The notes below the pieces were generated by a model. The model was not told where the DNA came from. It made no database searches and worked only from the letters and a program-made list of their open reading frames with translations. A stretch of 64,000 nucleotides of DNA, from contig VCAZ01000191.1 of assembly GCA_005784505.1 (NCBI GenBank), positions 496,001 to 560,000 on the forward strand. The letters are read 5' to 3'. Source of the DNA: Bagarius yarrelli (lineage: Eukaryota; Chordata; Actinopteri; Siluriformes; Sisoridae). A program made the translations under genes and the position numbers. Positions 12,062 to 26,645 of the stretch are shown here, in pieces. Numbering within the stretch: position 1 is the stretch's first letter; every line of letters starts with the position of its first letter.

Positions 12062-13784
12062 ATGGTTTTGTGTTTCACTGTGTAAAATACTCCTTTTTAT
12101 TAATGTAGATTTTTTTTTATGTTTGAATAAAAAAAAAATGGAATTGAAAGACGAAGCAGCGGACTATGCAGATAGGGTTAGATTAGGTTGTTATTGATAT
12201 ATTAATAAGTTGTTATATTAATATTCTGTAATTTTCTTACTGCAATGAGTCTGAACCTTATTTTTTAAATTCTTTTCCCTGATGTCTCGGTCTCACGCAT
12301 TAGTGCAGCTCTGATCTGTTTCAACTGATTCATTAACTTATAATAATGTGTTTTATATCTCTGATTAGCGATGTGTTGGAATAAAATCCGTCTTTTGACA
12401 GAGTTACGCGTGAGTTCATTAATGAAACACAGTGTTTATGTTGAGATATTTCAGCGGTTTGTCCCTGAGCATCAAAAGTTATTAAGTGATATAAACTTTT
12501 ACTCATGATGCACTGCAAATGTCTGATCCAACGGCATGGAGTTATTTCAAAAGCATTTTTTTATGTCTGGGAAAATGAAGTCAACATCACAATTTACTGG
12601 TTGCTTAACCTATTTAAACACTCAACATGCACATGCGTCAACAAGTGGGCATGGCGACATATACTAAACTACAAGTTTACTCAGTCCTATAACAATTAGT
12701 TGCTGGAAGTGGCGCATGTTTATGATCCTACCTGAACATGCTGACTGTAAGACAATACAGTAATCCAACCTGGAGGTAATAAAAGCATGAAATAGTATTT
12801 CAGCATCATGTAGTGACATGCAAGTTAGTCTTCAAAATGATTTAATGATAGTTCTAATTAAAATCTAATTAAAAGTTTTGTAACCTTTGCGAAGAAATCC
12901 ACTAATCTAACAGCACCAAAAGATCTTCTGTAGCTCAGAGGGCCTTTTTTCCTGATTATGTCCATTCTACCACACTGTACATGTAGGAGTTATACCAGGG
13001 GGATCGCTCTCTCTCTCTCTCTCTCTAATGACTGCCGAACTTCATGTGTATGTTATCAGTATTTTCAAATGACCTCTGATTTCATTTAAAACTAAATCCC
13101 TTTGATAACAAACAAAAATAATAATAATAATAAAAAATGCATTTTATTTAAAACTCGTTCACAACAAATACGATACAGTAGAGTGAAACACACATTTGCA
13201 CACAGTTTATACAGATTAAAATCATACACATCTGGCATCACATCTGAGAAACAGGTATCGGTAAATAATTTTTAAAAAAGTTAAATATATAAATCTGAAA
13301 TTAATTTCATTTCTATTATCTTCTGCTGTATTTCACTGCTTTATGGCGTATAAAAAGAGTCAAAAGTTTTTAAAAGAGCTACAAGTTACATCCTAATTTT
13401 GTAACAACAAACACTTGTTACATAGAAAAGTCTTAAGTTAGATTTTATTTATTTATAAAACAGACATATTAACAGTTAATAATCTTATTTTTATTATATT
13501 ATTTTATTCTATCTGTTTATTTAGAGTAAATCACACGAGCCCTAGAGTTCGAACTAATTAAAACATTTAATTAGTAGGGCATTAGAGTGTAATTGGTACC
13601 ATTAACTCAATTACACACACGCACACAAATATTTGATTAGGATAATCAGTATTGGATCGGTTAAACATTGACATTTTTGGAAATAATAAATTCTGACTGT
13701 CAAATTTTATGTTTTTATTATCTAGAACTGCACCTACGCTAATAAAGTGCCTGAAATCAACTGTTATAAAAACGTCACTTTCGG
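12062..13784. other. Gap between convergent genes, with a LINE-like fragment
   Basis: About 12,706-12,960 resembles the pan-fish LINE-derived repeat (blocks such as 'acagtaatccaacctggagg' and 'agcatcatgtagtgacatg'). A short CT run lies at 13,010-13,027. The rest is AT-rich. The 3' untranslated part of the minus-strand integrin should lie just below 13,785; minus-strand AATAAA sites occur at 13,714-13,719 and near 13,445. Confidence 0.45.
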
Positions 13785-15551
13785 TCACATCTCCACCTCT
13801 CCGTTCTCTTGCTTTTCATTTTCAGACACTTCGTTTACTGCAGCAGGAATAAACGGTTTCTCTTCAGCTGTGGACACAGACTCTTCTGTTTCTCCCTCAG
13901 CTTCAGCATCACATCCTTCTTCCTTTCTTTCAATCTGATTCTCAGTTTCTTCTTCACACACTGCATGATGTTTGCCCTTAAAGAAACCACACTGAAAGAG
14001 AGAGAGAAAGAACCGAAGAAGAAAAACACATATAGAGAGAGAGAGAGAGAGGAAAAGAGATTTATCTACATGTGTATTGGTGTGTATCAGTGTGGTTGCT
14101 GGGCTGATTGTTGTTACCTTCCACAGCAGAATGAAGAGGAAAAGCAGCAGCAAAAGTCCTACTACTCCACCTATCGCTCTGATTGCAACAATATCAGGAG
14201 GAATGACCAGCTCTACCTTCACAGTCATCTAAAACCACACACACACATACAAACACACAAACACATTTAAAATGCTTTGAAAGTTGTTCTGTGGTTAGGG
14301 TGTTAGACTGATACCAGAAACACCAGGGTTCGAATCCCAGCACCACCAAGCCACCACAGGGGTAATTGCTGAGTTTAAAAAAGATAAATGTAAGTTGCTA
14401 TGGATAAGGGCGTCCGCCAAATGTTGTAAATGTAACTGTTTTTTGCTTCTTTTAACAGGAGTAGACATCTCTTGTTTAACTGCTTATAAACACCTCAACA
14501 CCACACAATCATTCACTGATTCTACTGACCACTGACACACCTGAGAATTTGACATACCTGACACGGCTGACAACTTACACTCCTGACCACTGACAAGCCT
14601 AACCACTGACATACCTGACATGCATGACCACTGACATACCTAACACACCTGACCACTGACACGCCTGACCACTGACATATCTGACACACCTGACCACTGA
14701 CATGTCTGACCACTGACATACCTTACACACCTGACCACTGACACGCCTGACCTCCGACATACATGCCTGACCACTGAAATACCGAACACACCTGACCACT
14801 GACAAGTCTGAACACTGACACCACTAACCAGACATCACTGACACACCTGACTACAAACATCTGACCTCTGACACATCACGGACCAGTGACACCAGTGACA
14901 TGCCTGACCACTGACACACCTGACCTTCGACACACCTAACCACAGACACACCACTCACCACTGACAGTACTGGCATGCCTGACCACTGACACACCACTGA
15001 AACTACTGAGATGCCTGACCACTGACACCAACACTGACAGTACTGGCATGCCTGACCACTGACACACCACTGAAACTACTGAGATGCCTGACCACTGACA
15101 CACCACTGATACTACTGACATGCCTGACTAATGACTAATGACACACCTGACAACTCACACACCACCAACACCACTAACATGACTGACAAACCTGACCTCA
15201 GCTGACAGCTGACACACCGCTAACCGCTATCTACCTGTCCATTTCTACTTTATTTCTGTAATTTTAGACAGAGCACATACCACTGCATGGTCAAATCTGT
15301 TGGTGTCATTCTGTAAAACAAAAAACAATATCTGTAGGTTAGAAATACACAAAAACACAGGAAGTCAAACACAATCACTGTGTAATGTGGGTAAGTGTAT
15401 GTGTGTTTTCTCACCGGTCTGTCACTGGAAAGCTGCTGATAAAGTGTTTTATTAAAGTCCAACCGAGCAGAGACAGAAAATTCATCTTCCTGCTTAAACT
15501 CACTGAAACTCAATTTCTGCAGAGAAACAAAACAGAATAAGGCACCCAGAG

Positions 15552-15591
<40 letters not shown>

Positions 15592-17748
15592 ATATGTGTG
15601 TTATTACCCTTGTGTATTTTTGTTTGTTAGGGAAGGTGATGAGAGCGCTCAGTGTGAACTGGACCGCAGACTCAGGATCCAGTAAGAAAGACTGACATTT
15701 GAAGATCAAACACGTCTTACTTGGACACTCCTGCACCACATCCCATAATAACAACATTAGATAACATAAATATTGGAATGCAGAATGTCATGATATGGAA
15801 ATTTTTAAACCTATCCTCGGAGTATTACACAGTTCTGATAATGGGGACTCCTTCCACACATCCGGAAAATGCTAGAAACACTGGCTGCACCCGAAATTCT
15901 ATACTACTCAAGTAGGTACTGTCAGAGGCGTAAATTTGGTCTAACAGTTGAGGGGGACAATTTCCGAAGGGGACACAAATAATACAGCTAAAATTGTACT
16001 TGTAAGAAGACGTATCCTTCTTTTAGAATTGTTCTCTGGTTCAATAAAAACGCTAACTATATTGACCAAAATCTTCTTAAATCTTCCTCAAAAAAAATTA
16101 TTTATTGCAATGTCTCTGAAATACTTTACAATAAAAGCCATCAAAATACAATGAAATTTGAACTTAAACTTAGACTGTTAGTGTTAAAAAGTTACCCCAT
16201 ATAGATAAAAGCCCACTGATCTCCCACTTAAAATCATATTGAACAAAAACCAACCAGGTAAATATTAGTCTAATACTGTAATCAGTTCACACGCAGGCTT
16301 ATTGATTGCCCTGTTCTAGTGTTTTGTACACTAAACGTGAGCGGAGCGGCGAGACGCAACAATAGAGCTCATTAAAATCACTAATATTTGCCTACACTGG
16401 ATGCGGAACAATGCGACATTATGAATTCCCTGCTCAATTTGTGACGTAGTGTGAACTCTTTACAAGGGCCACATGTACACTTTTGTATACAGATGATGAT
16501 AAACGTAGGCATACTACTCACCTTATACTTATTTTCACACACTATCTAGTAGTATCTGTCTTAAAGGCTAGTTTGGACTTTTAAACACATAACTTCCTGT
16601 TCCCTGTACTTACATGTCACACCTGATTTGTCTTGTCTGTTATTAACACCCCAGGAACTGTGCGTTTCTGGTGGTTTCTTGTGTGTGTGTGTGTGTGTAG
16701 GATGTGTAATTCATGCCTCATGTTTAAATATGTTATGTAACATATAAAAATGTAATTCCACATTGTTTATTTTCTTGTTTTCTTTAATTAAATCACCTGC
16801 AACTGCATTTGAATCCAATTTTTACGATATCAAGTCACACACATTTGACGTCTCTGTGAACTGTTATGACATCAATACAGTCCGAGCACTCTGAAGTTAA
16901 AGACATAAACAGGAAGTAAACAAACTACAACTTACATCATGTTGATCCAGTGGTGTGATGTTACAGGCTGTAAGATTCTGCAGGAAATTAAGTTTATTAA
17001 AACAGATTAAAGCTGTTGATCAGGCACATGTGTTTAAGTGATGAAAATAAACAACAGGACAGTAAATATCAAACTGCTAATGAATTTATAATTTATTTGC
17101 ATTATAACACACACATACCTTGGACACAGTGATGGTGAAATTCTGCAGCTTGTGATAGTTGACAGTGGTCTCAGAAGGCATTCGGAAGCTTACTGACACG
17201 GGAAGACCTTTCAGTCCTAGATTACTCACCTACACACACATATACACACATACTGTAAGTTTGTGGTTGTTCGGTGACAAAATGTGAAAAAGTTCAAAGG
17301 GTATAAATACTTTTCAATGCACTGTACATACATACGCAGGACACAGATTAGCCACATGGACGTGACGATGTGTCCAGTGTTCAGTGTTGAAGGTTAGAGG
17401 TGTGTATGTGTGTGTGTGTTTGACATTATTAAATTAACCAATGAATTAACTGTAATCCTTTTCAGATGACCTTAATCCGACACAAAGGAAAGTCTGATCT
17501 TAGAATGACAAACATTTACTTTGTTTTTGTTGTTAATGGGACAAAATAAGAGCTGGATTTGGAGGCAGGATGGAGTGTTCAATAAAAAGACACTGGAGTG
17601 TGTAAGTGAAAGCTGGGGTTAGAACTGATGATGTTCCGATGTGAAGCAGTGTACAGTGTCTACTAAAAGAGTAAAGAGTGGTAACAGAAGGAAGTAAAAA
17701 GTAAATTTAATGAAATACACTCACCGGTAACAGTATGTGTATGGAGGA

Positions 17749-17782
<34 letters not shown>

Positions 17783-17919
17783 TGATTCTTACCCTATACA
17801 CAACACTGACTAGTTTTGGGCCTCTGTCTTCCAGAGAGAAGTTCAGATACTTTACTGAGAGCTCAAGAACACTGAGAGAGAGAAAAAGAGAAAAAAAACT
17901 CTAATATTACTGACAGATA

Positions 17920-17950
<31 letters not shown>

Positions 17951-20900
17951 CTCACGGGCTGATGGCCACATCTACACTGAACTGAACAGGTAGAGTCTTC
18001 ATCACTGTAAGGTTTCTCTCTATTTTATTGTTATCACTGAAAAACACAACAATCAGCTGTAGACATCAACACAGAGCTTTCTGTATGTGTGTGTGTGTGC
18101 GCATGTGTGTGTGTGTGTGTTTACCTGCTGGCCACAAGTATCATCTGCATCCTGTCATTCCAGCTGTAAAAGCGAGAGATGCGAAACACCCCCTCAAACA
18201 CAGCCTACAACACACCCACAGATGACAATTTTTCAAGAGTTAAAGTGAATGTGTAGTGTGTGGTGAGTGTAGTGTGTGTGTGTTGAGCATGTAGTGTGTG
18301 TTACTCTTACATGCATGTTTCTTGGATACACTGGTAAACTGATACTGCAGGTAGTTTTATTCAGAGCTCCTTCATCACGATCTCCACAGCTGCTCAGACT
18401 CTTTCTGTTCGGCTGAATCAGAATCAGAGTCAAATAAGAATCGGAGTCGAAATCACAATCAGTTAGAATCAGATAAAGATTCACAGTCAGAGTCTGTTTC
18501 TTAAATGAGTTTGATGGAGTAATGAGTGAAATGTGTGTGCGTAACAGTATGTGTGTATGGAGAATGTGTGTGTGTGTGTGTGTGTGCATGTGTAAGTACT
18601 GTACTTTAATGGTCTTGAAGACCGAAAGTGATAGTCCAGGAGGGTAGAGCAGCACCACACTGGTGTTAAAAGAGTCGTCTCCTTCATTCAGGAGAGTTAC
18701 ACGGATGATAAACGATGCCTGGTCCACTACCAGCAATGTCCGGTTTCTGAACACACACATACACACACGTTACAGACATTGAGACACAGAAACACTTACA
18801 CCGTATACCAATATATCACAAAAAACATTTACATTTAAAATTATATGTAAATATAATCAATTATAATTTTTGTCATATTGTCACGGTCACGCCAGGTTTC
18901 ACACCCAACCAGCAGTACACTCACCACTATACACCTGCATCTCAACAGTCAATCACAATCACAACCTATTTATACACATTCCCTGGTGCTCGTCATAAAC
19001 TTCCAAGCTCCAGCACCTGGTAGAGCTCGGGAGCATAACATAATGTGCTAAAAGTTTACACTTTAGCTGCAATCATTGTGAAACTTACTAACTGTAGCAC
19101 ATTAGAAAAGGTGATTTGCGAAGATACACACACTTCTTCTGGCGGTGAAGCTGTCTGGTATGAACTAATTCCTAAGAATATGAACGCATTTTAGTTGATC
19201 TAACAGCAACATTCTGCTCCAGCCTCAAAACAACGAGTTTTGAGTTGCCAGATTGAAAAAAAATTCCAACTACAGAGTAACCCCTATTAAATACCACCTG
19301 AAAAAGTGTGGAAAATTTGCTTTAACTGGAAAAAAAAACTGCCAGTTGTATTAAATTTAAAATTAAACTTTCTTTATTTTTATCAACTAACCCAATGCAT
19401 TTTTTGGTCTGAAGTGATGTGAAAAAGCAAAAGTGGGGTAAACCTGCCCAATCTGACAACACTGCTCGGGCCGGGCTATGCTAATACGGCAGTGTCAATC
19501 AAAAATAGCAGGAGAAGCCTTGGTCCGTGTGACGTCACAAAAGCAGGAAACTGAAAAGAAGTTACCAACAAATACAGAAATGTTCGGAATGTAAATTCTT
19601 ACATAAAGCTAAAGTCCAGCTGCAGGTCTGATACACAGCTTTTGTTCCTGCAGTTCATCTGAAAGGGAACCTGTAACACACACACACACACACACAAATC
19701 TCCATTACATTACAGTTTAATAAAACTCATTTAAACTCAAAAGTAATATAAATGATTCAAGCCTCATAAACTGAAATTTGGGCAGTCAGCTCTCAGACTG
19801 ACTCTTTAATACAGCCAGGTAGCTTTCAGAATCACAATGTGTGACTTGCCTCTACTTTAGCTGTCGTCCTGCTGTCAATGTTCAGAATGAAGGTGGAATT
19901 ATGTGGATCTGACTGTTTAAAGTTTAGTCTGAACATCACTGGAGACAACGTGTCCTTCACACACCTCTGAAACACACAGAGTGACTGCTTTACTAACTTC
20001 ACTAACTGGATGAAGTTTCAGTATGATAAAGGTAACATCCACTTCATTAAATTGTATTCCATTATCCAGATCTTAATCTGTCTGTGTTCCAAAGAGAAAG
20101 AACATACAGGCATATAGACTATTTGATTTGAGCAGGAACTCCCCAGGTCCAGGCTCACAGACATCACCAGATTCCTGGACGATGTAACATTCTTCATGAA
20201 GAAGGCTCGACTGTCCTGTCGCATAGTGTCAGCACTGAGCTCCCATGATATGTTCAGCCTGCTCTTTTCCTCCCCTAGAGGAGAGGAGGCGTCACTTGGT
20301 GTTAATAGTGTGTATACACTATGTACATTATGTATGTTTTGTGTGCATATTGTGCATAAAGTGTGTAAATCATATAAATCATGTGTGTACCCTGTGTGTT
20401 TGTTTAGTGTATCTGTATCCCAGATGTTCATACCTTTTCTCTTATTGGTCTCTGTCATCATGAAACAGATTGTGAGGTTGAGGAGTTCATTTCTCTCGGC
20501 AGGATTCTCCAGGCTGCTAAGGCAGTCAAAGTGAGTCAAGCTGATTTCAGAGGGAGAGAAACTGAGCTTCGCCGAGACAGACACAACCGGCCGGGACCTG
20601 AGAGAACCGGTGCGTCAGTTACTCCAGCAGCAGAGACATTCTTTACATAAAGGGGTGTGTACATGGATGTTCTGATCTCTACATCCATGATCTTTTTACT
20701 TTTAAAAAATTTCACCCAGGGTTTCAGACTAAGTTCACAGGCCTATTTAAACAATAAACTCCATGCTACACAGTGTACCTCAGTTCTCTGTTCTCACTGC
20801 AAACATAAATCACCTGTTACTCTGTTTTAAATTAATAAATGATTTAAAATGAATTCATACTTTAAGAGTAAAACAGCTCCTTTTGCTCCAACAGCGATGT

Positions 20901-21787
20901 CCGTCAGACCATCCTGTCCCATGTCCATTACCCCATCCATAGCCAAACCGAAATGCTGAAGACTACTTGAGATTGAACTGGCCACAATTCTCTACAACAC
21001 ACACACACAAAATGTACATCACATTCAATGTACAGTGTTTTAGGGTTGTACCTGGCTTTAGTGGAGCAGGTGTTTGGGGTTGTACTGGGCTGTAGTGCGA
21101 AGGATGTTTGGGGTTGGACCTGGTTATATTGGGGGGTGGATGCTTGGGATTGTACCTGGCTGTAGTGGAGCAGATGTTTAGGGTTGTACGTGACTGGGTA
21201 GTCGTGGCGGATGTTTAGGGTTTTACCTGGAAAGTGGAAAGCTGTTTGGGCTTGTACCTGGCTTTACTGGGGGTGGCTGTTTGGGGTTGTACCCGGCTGT
21301 AGTGGGATGCTGTTTGGGGATGTACCTGGCTATAATGGGGGTGGATGTTTGGGGTTGTACCTGGCTGTGGTGGAAAGTTGTTTGGGGATGTACCTGGCTA
21401 TAGTGGCGACGGAAGTTTGGAGTTGTACCTGGCAACAGTGGAAAGCTGTTTGGGGTAGTACCTGGCTATAGTCAGGGCGGATGCCACTTTCTTGATTTCC
21501 GAGGTAAATGTAAACAGCTCCTTGTTGATTTTCCTCCAATGGAGCTCCAACAGCTAAATCCTGGAGCTGGTCTCCATTCAGATCCGCTACAGCAGCTAGG
21601 CTCATTCCAAACCGACCCTGAGGTGATTCACACACCTCCAACACCTTCTCCATCTCCAGCTGCACACGCACACACACACACACACACACAGTATAAATAA
21701 ATTAAAAAAGAGAACCTGAAGGGTCTAACAACAAGTAAGATTTAATAAACCGTCTTGTACCATAAGCTGATGACTGTTAAAGTAACA

Positions 21788-21824
<37 letters not shown>

Positions 21825-24789
21825 ATTGACCTTCTCTGTAAGCCTGTAGATGTAAACCTGTCCTTCCAACTGTGAATGATGATTGTAATACATCGGCGCA
21901 CCAACCGCGAGGAAGTCAGTATTACTGTTTGAATCAAGGTCTAACACACACACTGATCCTCCAAAATAAGATCCGATCTGAAAAAACATGAACAACAATA
22001 CATCTCATTAAAGATTCTACAGATTGCCTGCTATAACAGGTTCTGTGTGAGGTTCATGTGAGGGTCTGTGTAAGGTTTATGTGAAATTCAGAGTAAAGTT
22101 TTGTCTGAGATTTTGAGTGAGGATTTGTATCAGGTCCTGAGTAAGTTTCTCTGTTAGGTTCTAACTGAGGCCTTGTAGATTTAATGTGAGGTTCTGTGTG
22201 GGGTTCCGATTAAGGTTTTATGTAAAGTTTTGTAAGAGATTCATGTGAGGTTCTGTGTGAGGTTCATGTAAAGTCTATGTGAGATTATATCAGGTTCAGG
22301 TGAGGTTCATATCAGGCTTATGTAAAGTTTATGTGGAGTCTGTGTGAGGTTCATGTGAGGTTCTGAGGCTCAGGTTTTACCTGTTCTCCAGAAATGCTGC
22401 TCACAGCTTCCCACTCATGAGTCTTCTTGTTAAACAAAGTCACCTGACCTCTGTGATCAAATCTTGGTGCTCCAGAGAACACAATAGAAACTCCATCTTT
22501 ATGTCCAACCACAACTGAGTAACCTGAACACAACACACACACACACACACATACATATTATATAGTGCAAGTATATACATACAGGCCACTAACAGAGCAG
22601 AGCAGAGTAACAGTGTAAATTAACAGTATTAAACAAAAAGTTTTATATATAAAGTAATCCAAAGGATGAGTGACTACCAGTATTATTGTAAAGATTTTAT
22701 GATAATTTTAAAATTAAAAATTTAAATGTTAAAAAAATTTATTATGCGTCAATTATTTTTCTTTAACTGTAAAAACAAATGAGCAATTCTTAAAGAGATA
22801 TAAAGACTAATTAATGGATAATCAAATAGGACAAAATTTTCCATCTTGTTGTTTTAATTTTCTTGCTGATTGGTACGTGTACATAAATGTTAGTGGCATG
22901 TTAAGTACAATGTCAAGTTACTGTGGAGTGTAACAGTATACAGTGTAAGTAACTGTTTAGTGGTAACCAAGTAGTAGTACAGAGCATCGTGTGTAAAGTG
23001 GTGGCTCAGTGGTTAAGTGGATGGGTGACTCAGTGGTGGACGGTTCGATTGCACCACTAAGCTGCGGCCCCTTAGCAACTAACCCAGCCACCCCTTGGGC
23101 CCTCAGTTGTAAAAAGAGATAAAGAAAGTCCCAGCTCAGTTGGATAAAAGAGATAATGGCAACTAGTGTAAAACTTAGTGTAAACATTCTGCCAACTGCG
23201 TAAAAAATGTAGTGTACAAACATTGTGTAAACAGTGTAGTGTAACAGTCTAAAGTAACAGTGTAGTGTAACAGTCTAAAGTAACAGTGTAGTGTAACAGT
23301 CTAAAGCAACAGTGTAGTGTAACAGTGTGAAGCAACAGTGTACCGTTGTATGCAGCATTTTTGAGTTTTATGCCCTTGAATTCAGTCGTTTTCTTAGATC
23401 CTGTCACTGTATACAGCGCTCCAGACCAATCATTTGCTCCCACTGCCCCTAGAATCAGACTGTCCTGGAATACAGAATAAGGAAAAGTGTGTTTACTTTT
23501 AGTGTGTTTAACATAAGTGCGATGTTTATACAGACATGGTGAATGATGTTTCATGATTGGTGTTACTTCATACAGATGTAGGGAATAGTGTTACTTTATA
23601 CAGTTGTGGTGTATGTTTTTATACATATGTAGTGTGTGGTTTGTTTATGATTAGGTGGTATATGTTTGTTCATACAGATGTTGTAGATGTTTGTTTATAC
23701 ACATGTGGTGTGTGTTCATTTATACAAATGTGGTGAATGGCATTATACAGATGTGGTGTGTGTTTGTTTAAATGGTTGTGGTGTCTATTTGTTTATACAG
23801 ATGTGGTGTGTGTGTTTATGCAGATTGTGTGTGGGTTCGTCTATACAATTGTGGTCAATGGTGTTTGATTATACAGATGTGGTGTGTGCTGGTTCATACA
23901 GATGTGTGTGCTTGTATTTGATCCGCACCTTGTCAGTGGCGGCACTAAAGCCACTCTGAGAAAGCTCTTCAGCGAATTTTCTGCCCTTCACCCCTGACGA
24001 CATAAACACTGTTAGTCATCAGTGACGGTTATTTTTTCTTAAAGCTGGTAAAAGGGTTTATTTTACCTTCAATGCCGTAGATCTTATTTTGCAGTTTATC
24101 CAATAGTTTGTTCAGTCCTTTGTAGTTTTGAATCATGAAGATGTTGCTGTCTTTGGGCTCTGAGGCCAAATATTCCAGTTCGGTGAGACTGACAATATTT
24201 CCCACCTGATTAAAAACATTTGCATTACAACAGCAGTGGGTGGAGAGATGATGGATAGATGGATGGATGGATAAATTGATGAACAGATGGATGGATGGAT
24301 GGATGGATGGATAAATTGATGAATCAATAGATAAACAGAATAATAATGGATGGGTGGATGGTAAGTGGTGTATGAGCAAACTCACCCCAATAATGAAGCG
24401 ACTGATGTGAGCTTTCTCACAGCGTTGTATCTCGTCTATGTTGTTATCGGAAGGAGCCCCGTCTGTAATGATGACCAGTGCTTTAGTAGCCTCTGGATCC
24501 GCACCGGACACAACATTAAACACTTCTATACTAAAAAATAAACACAACCCAAATAAAGTTGCACTCTCCGACCCAAAATTATCTACAGAAAATTTACACA
24601 AATCTCAGGTGGTTTTGTGGTATGAGGTTCTAAAGTTTACTTACAGAGTGTAGTTGATGGCCCTGTATGTGTTTGTGAGATCCTTCATGTGCTTTTCATT
24701 AAAAAGTTTTGTCTTCACAGAGCCACTAACATAATCTTTAAAGTTGAAAACTGTCCTAAATGTCCCAGAAAACTGAACAGCAGCAAACT

Positions 24790-24825
<36 letters not shown>

Positions 24826-26567
24826 ACACACAAATATACATATTAATAACAGTGTAGACATACTGGCCTCTAACACACACAGGAAATATGCTTTGCAGCA
24901 GAAGTGATGCATGCACTGCGTGTCAATCTTCACACTGATGATGCGTCCCACTGCATCATCAGCATCTCTCTGCCTTTGCAATAACATTGCCCAGAAATGC
25001 TGTTGTGTGATGGTGTGGAATGTGTTGTGTGTTATGGGAAGTTGTGTGTAAGCATTGTGTTGTGTGATATGAGTTGTGTTGTGTAAATTGTTATGTGTTG
25101 TGTTGTTGTGTGTTCTGCATTGTTCTTTCTTGTCTGTTTTGTGATGTGCTATAACCTTGTTTCGTGCAGACAGTAATGAAGCTCTGTGCAGCAAGTCTCG
25201 AGGTGGTGGCGTGTGGGTTTACATCAACACGGCACAGTGCAAAGACTCTGTGCTTGTTTCTGCTAATCACTAGTGATGTTTGTGACTGTTAGATGCAGGC
25301 CATTTTATTTACCACAGAAATTCACCACTGTTTTTACTATGGCGCTATTAGCGATCTGCAGTATGCTCACCCTAACGGACTTTTTATAATTGCTGGAGAT
25401 TTTAATCATGCAAATCTTAAATCCGTGCTCCCTACATTATACCAATATGTGGACTTTGCAACGAGAAGGAAAAACAAGTTGGATCTTAATTGCACAAACA
25501 TTACCGCACGGAGCCCCGCCGCCACCTCGGCTACTCAGATCTATTTAATGCCAATTTCAGGCATACAGACCATTCATCAAACCCTCCAATCTGGTTTTGA
25601 AGCAGGTGAAAACCTGGCCAGCAGCCAACCGACACTCTTCAGGACTGTTTTAAATGCACTGACTGGCAACTGTTTACAGAAGCTTCAACCAACAGCGATT
25701 CTATTAACTTGGAAGAGTACACAGTGTTAGTGACCAGCTAAATAGGCAAGTGCATTGATGACGTGACCGTCTCTAAAACCATTACAAGCTCAAACCAAAA
25801 GCTGTACTGCTGAAACCCAGAGACTCTTACATCAGAGCAAAAGACAAAATGGCCCTAGAAAACAGCAAGAGCCAATTTGTCCTAGGCTATTGGGAAGGCA
25901 AAGCTTGCATATGTCAAGAGAATTCATGGCCATTTTCAGGACAGTGGAGACAATCTGCACATGTGGCAGGGCACCCAAACGATCACTAATTACAAGAGAA
26001 AGAGAAATCGATTTGAGGTGCAGAACAACATAGCAGAGAGAAAGACCATCCCTCCTGCCAGTGACCAGGTGCTCTCTCTAACAACGGCTGATGTAAAGAG
26101 ACAACATCCTCGGCAGAGTGCTCGAGAATTGTGCAGGACAGCTAGCGGATGTCTTCATTGACATCTTAAACATTTTTCTGAGCAGCGTCAGTGTTCATAT
26201 GTGCCATAAAACTACTACCATCATCCTTAATGACTAGCTTCTTGATACTTGGTGCTTTGTGTTGTTTTTTTTGGTTGTTGTGTGATGTGGTGTTTTGTGT
26301 TGTGTGTTTTAAGTGATGTGGTTGTTGTTTGATGTGTTGTGTGTTGTGTATGATGTTGTATTTTGTGTGATGTCTTGTGTTATTGTGTAAGGTGGTTGTT
26401 GACCTGGATAGATGAGTTTTGCAGATTAGTCATGATGTTCCAGATGAATTTCTTGTTAAAGTCGAAGTCAGAGTTGGTCATGCTCTGAGAGCCATCGAAC
26501 AGGAAGACCAGGTTGACTTTATTCTTTGTGCACTCTGTAAAAAAACAACATCACCATCACCATCACC

Positions 26568-26645
<78 letters not shown>

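Noticed and set aside
14282..14360. Possible tRNA gene with perfect B box
   Set aside because: The A box and acceptor stem are not tRNA-like and the sequence runs into a SINE tail shared with other copies in the window.
25293..25730. 145-codon gene inside the integrin intron
   Set aside because: It is a LINE endonuclease fragment with frame breaks, and flanking integrin exons join in phase without it.
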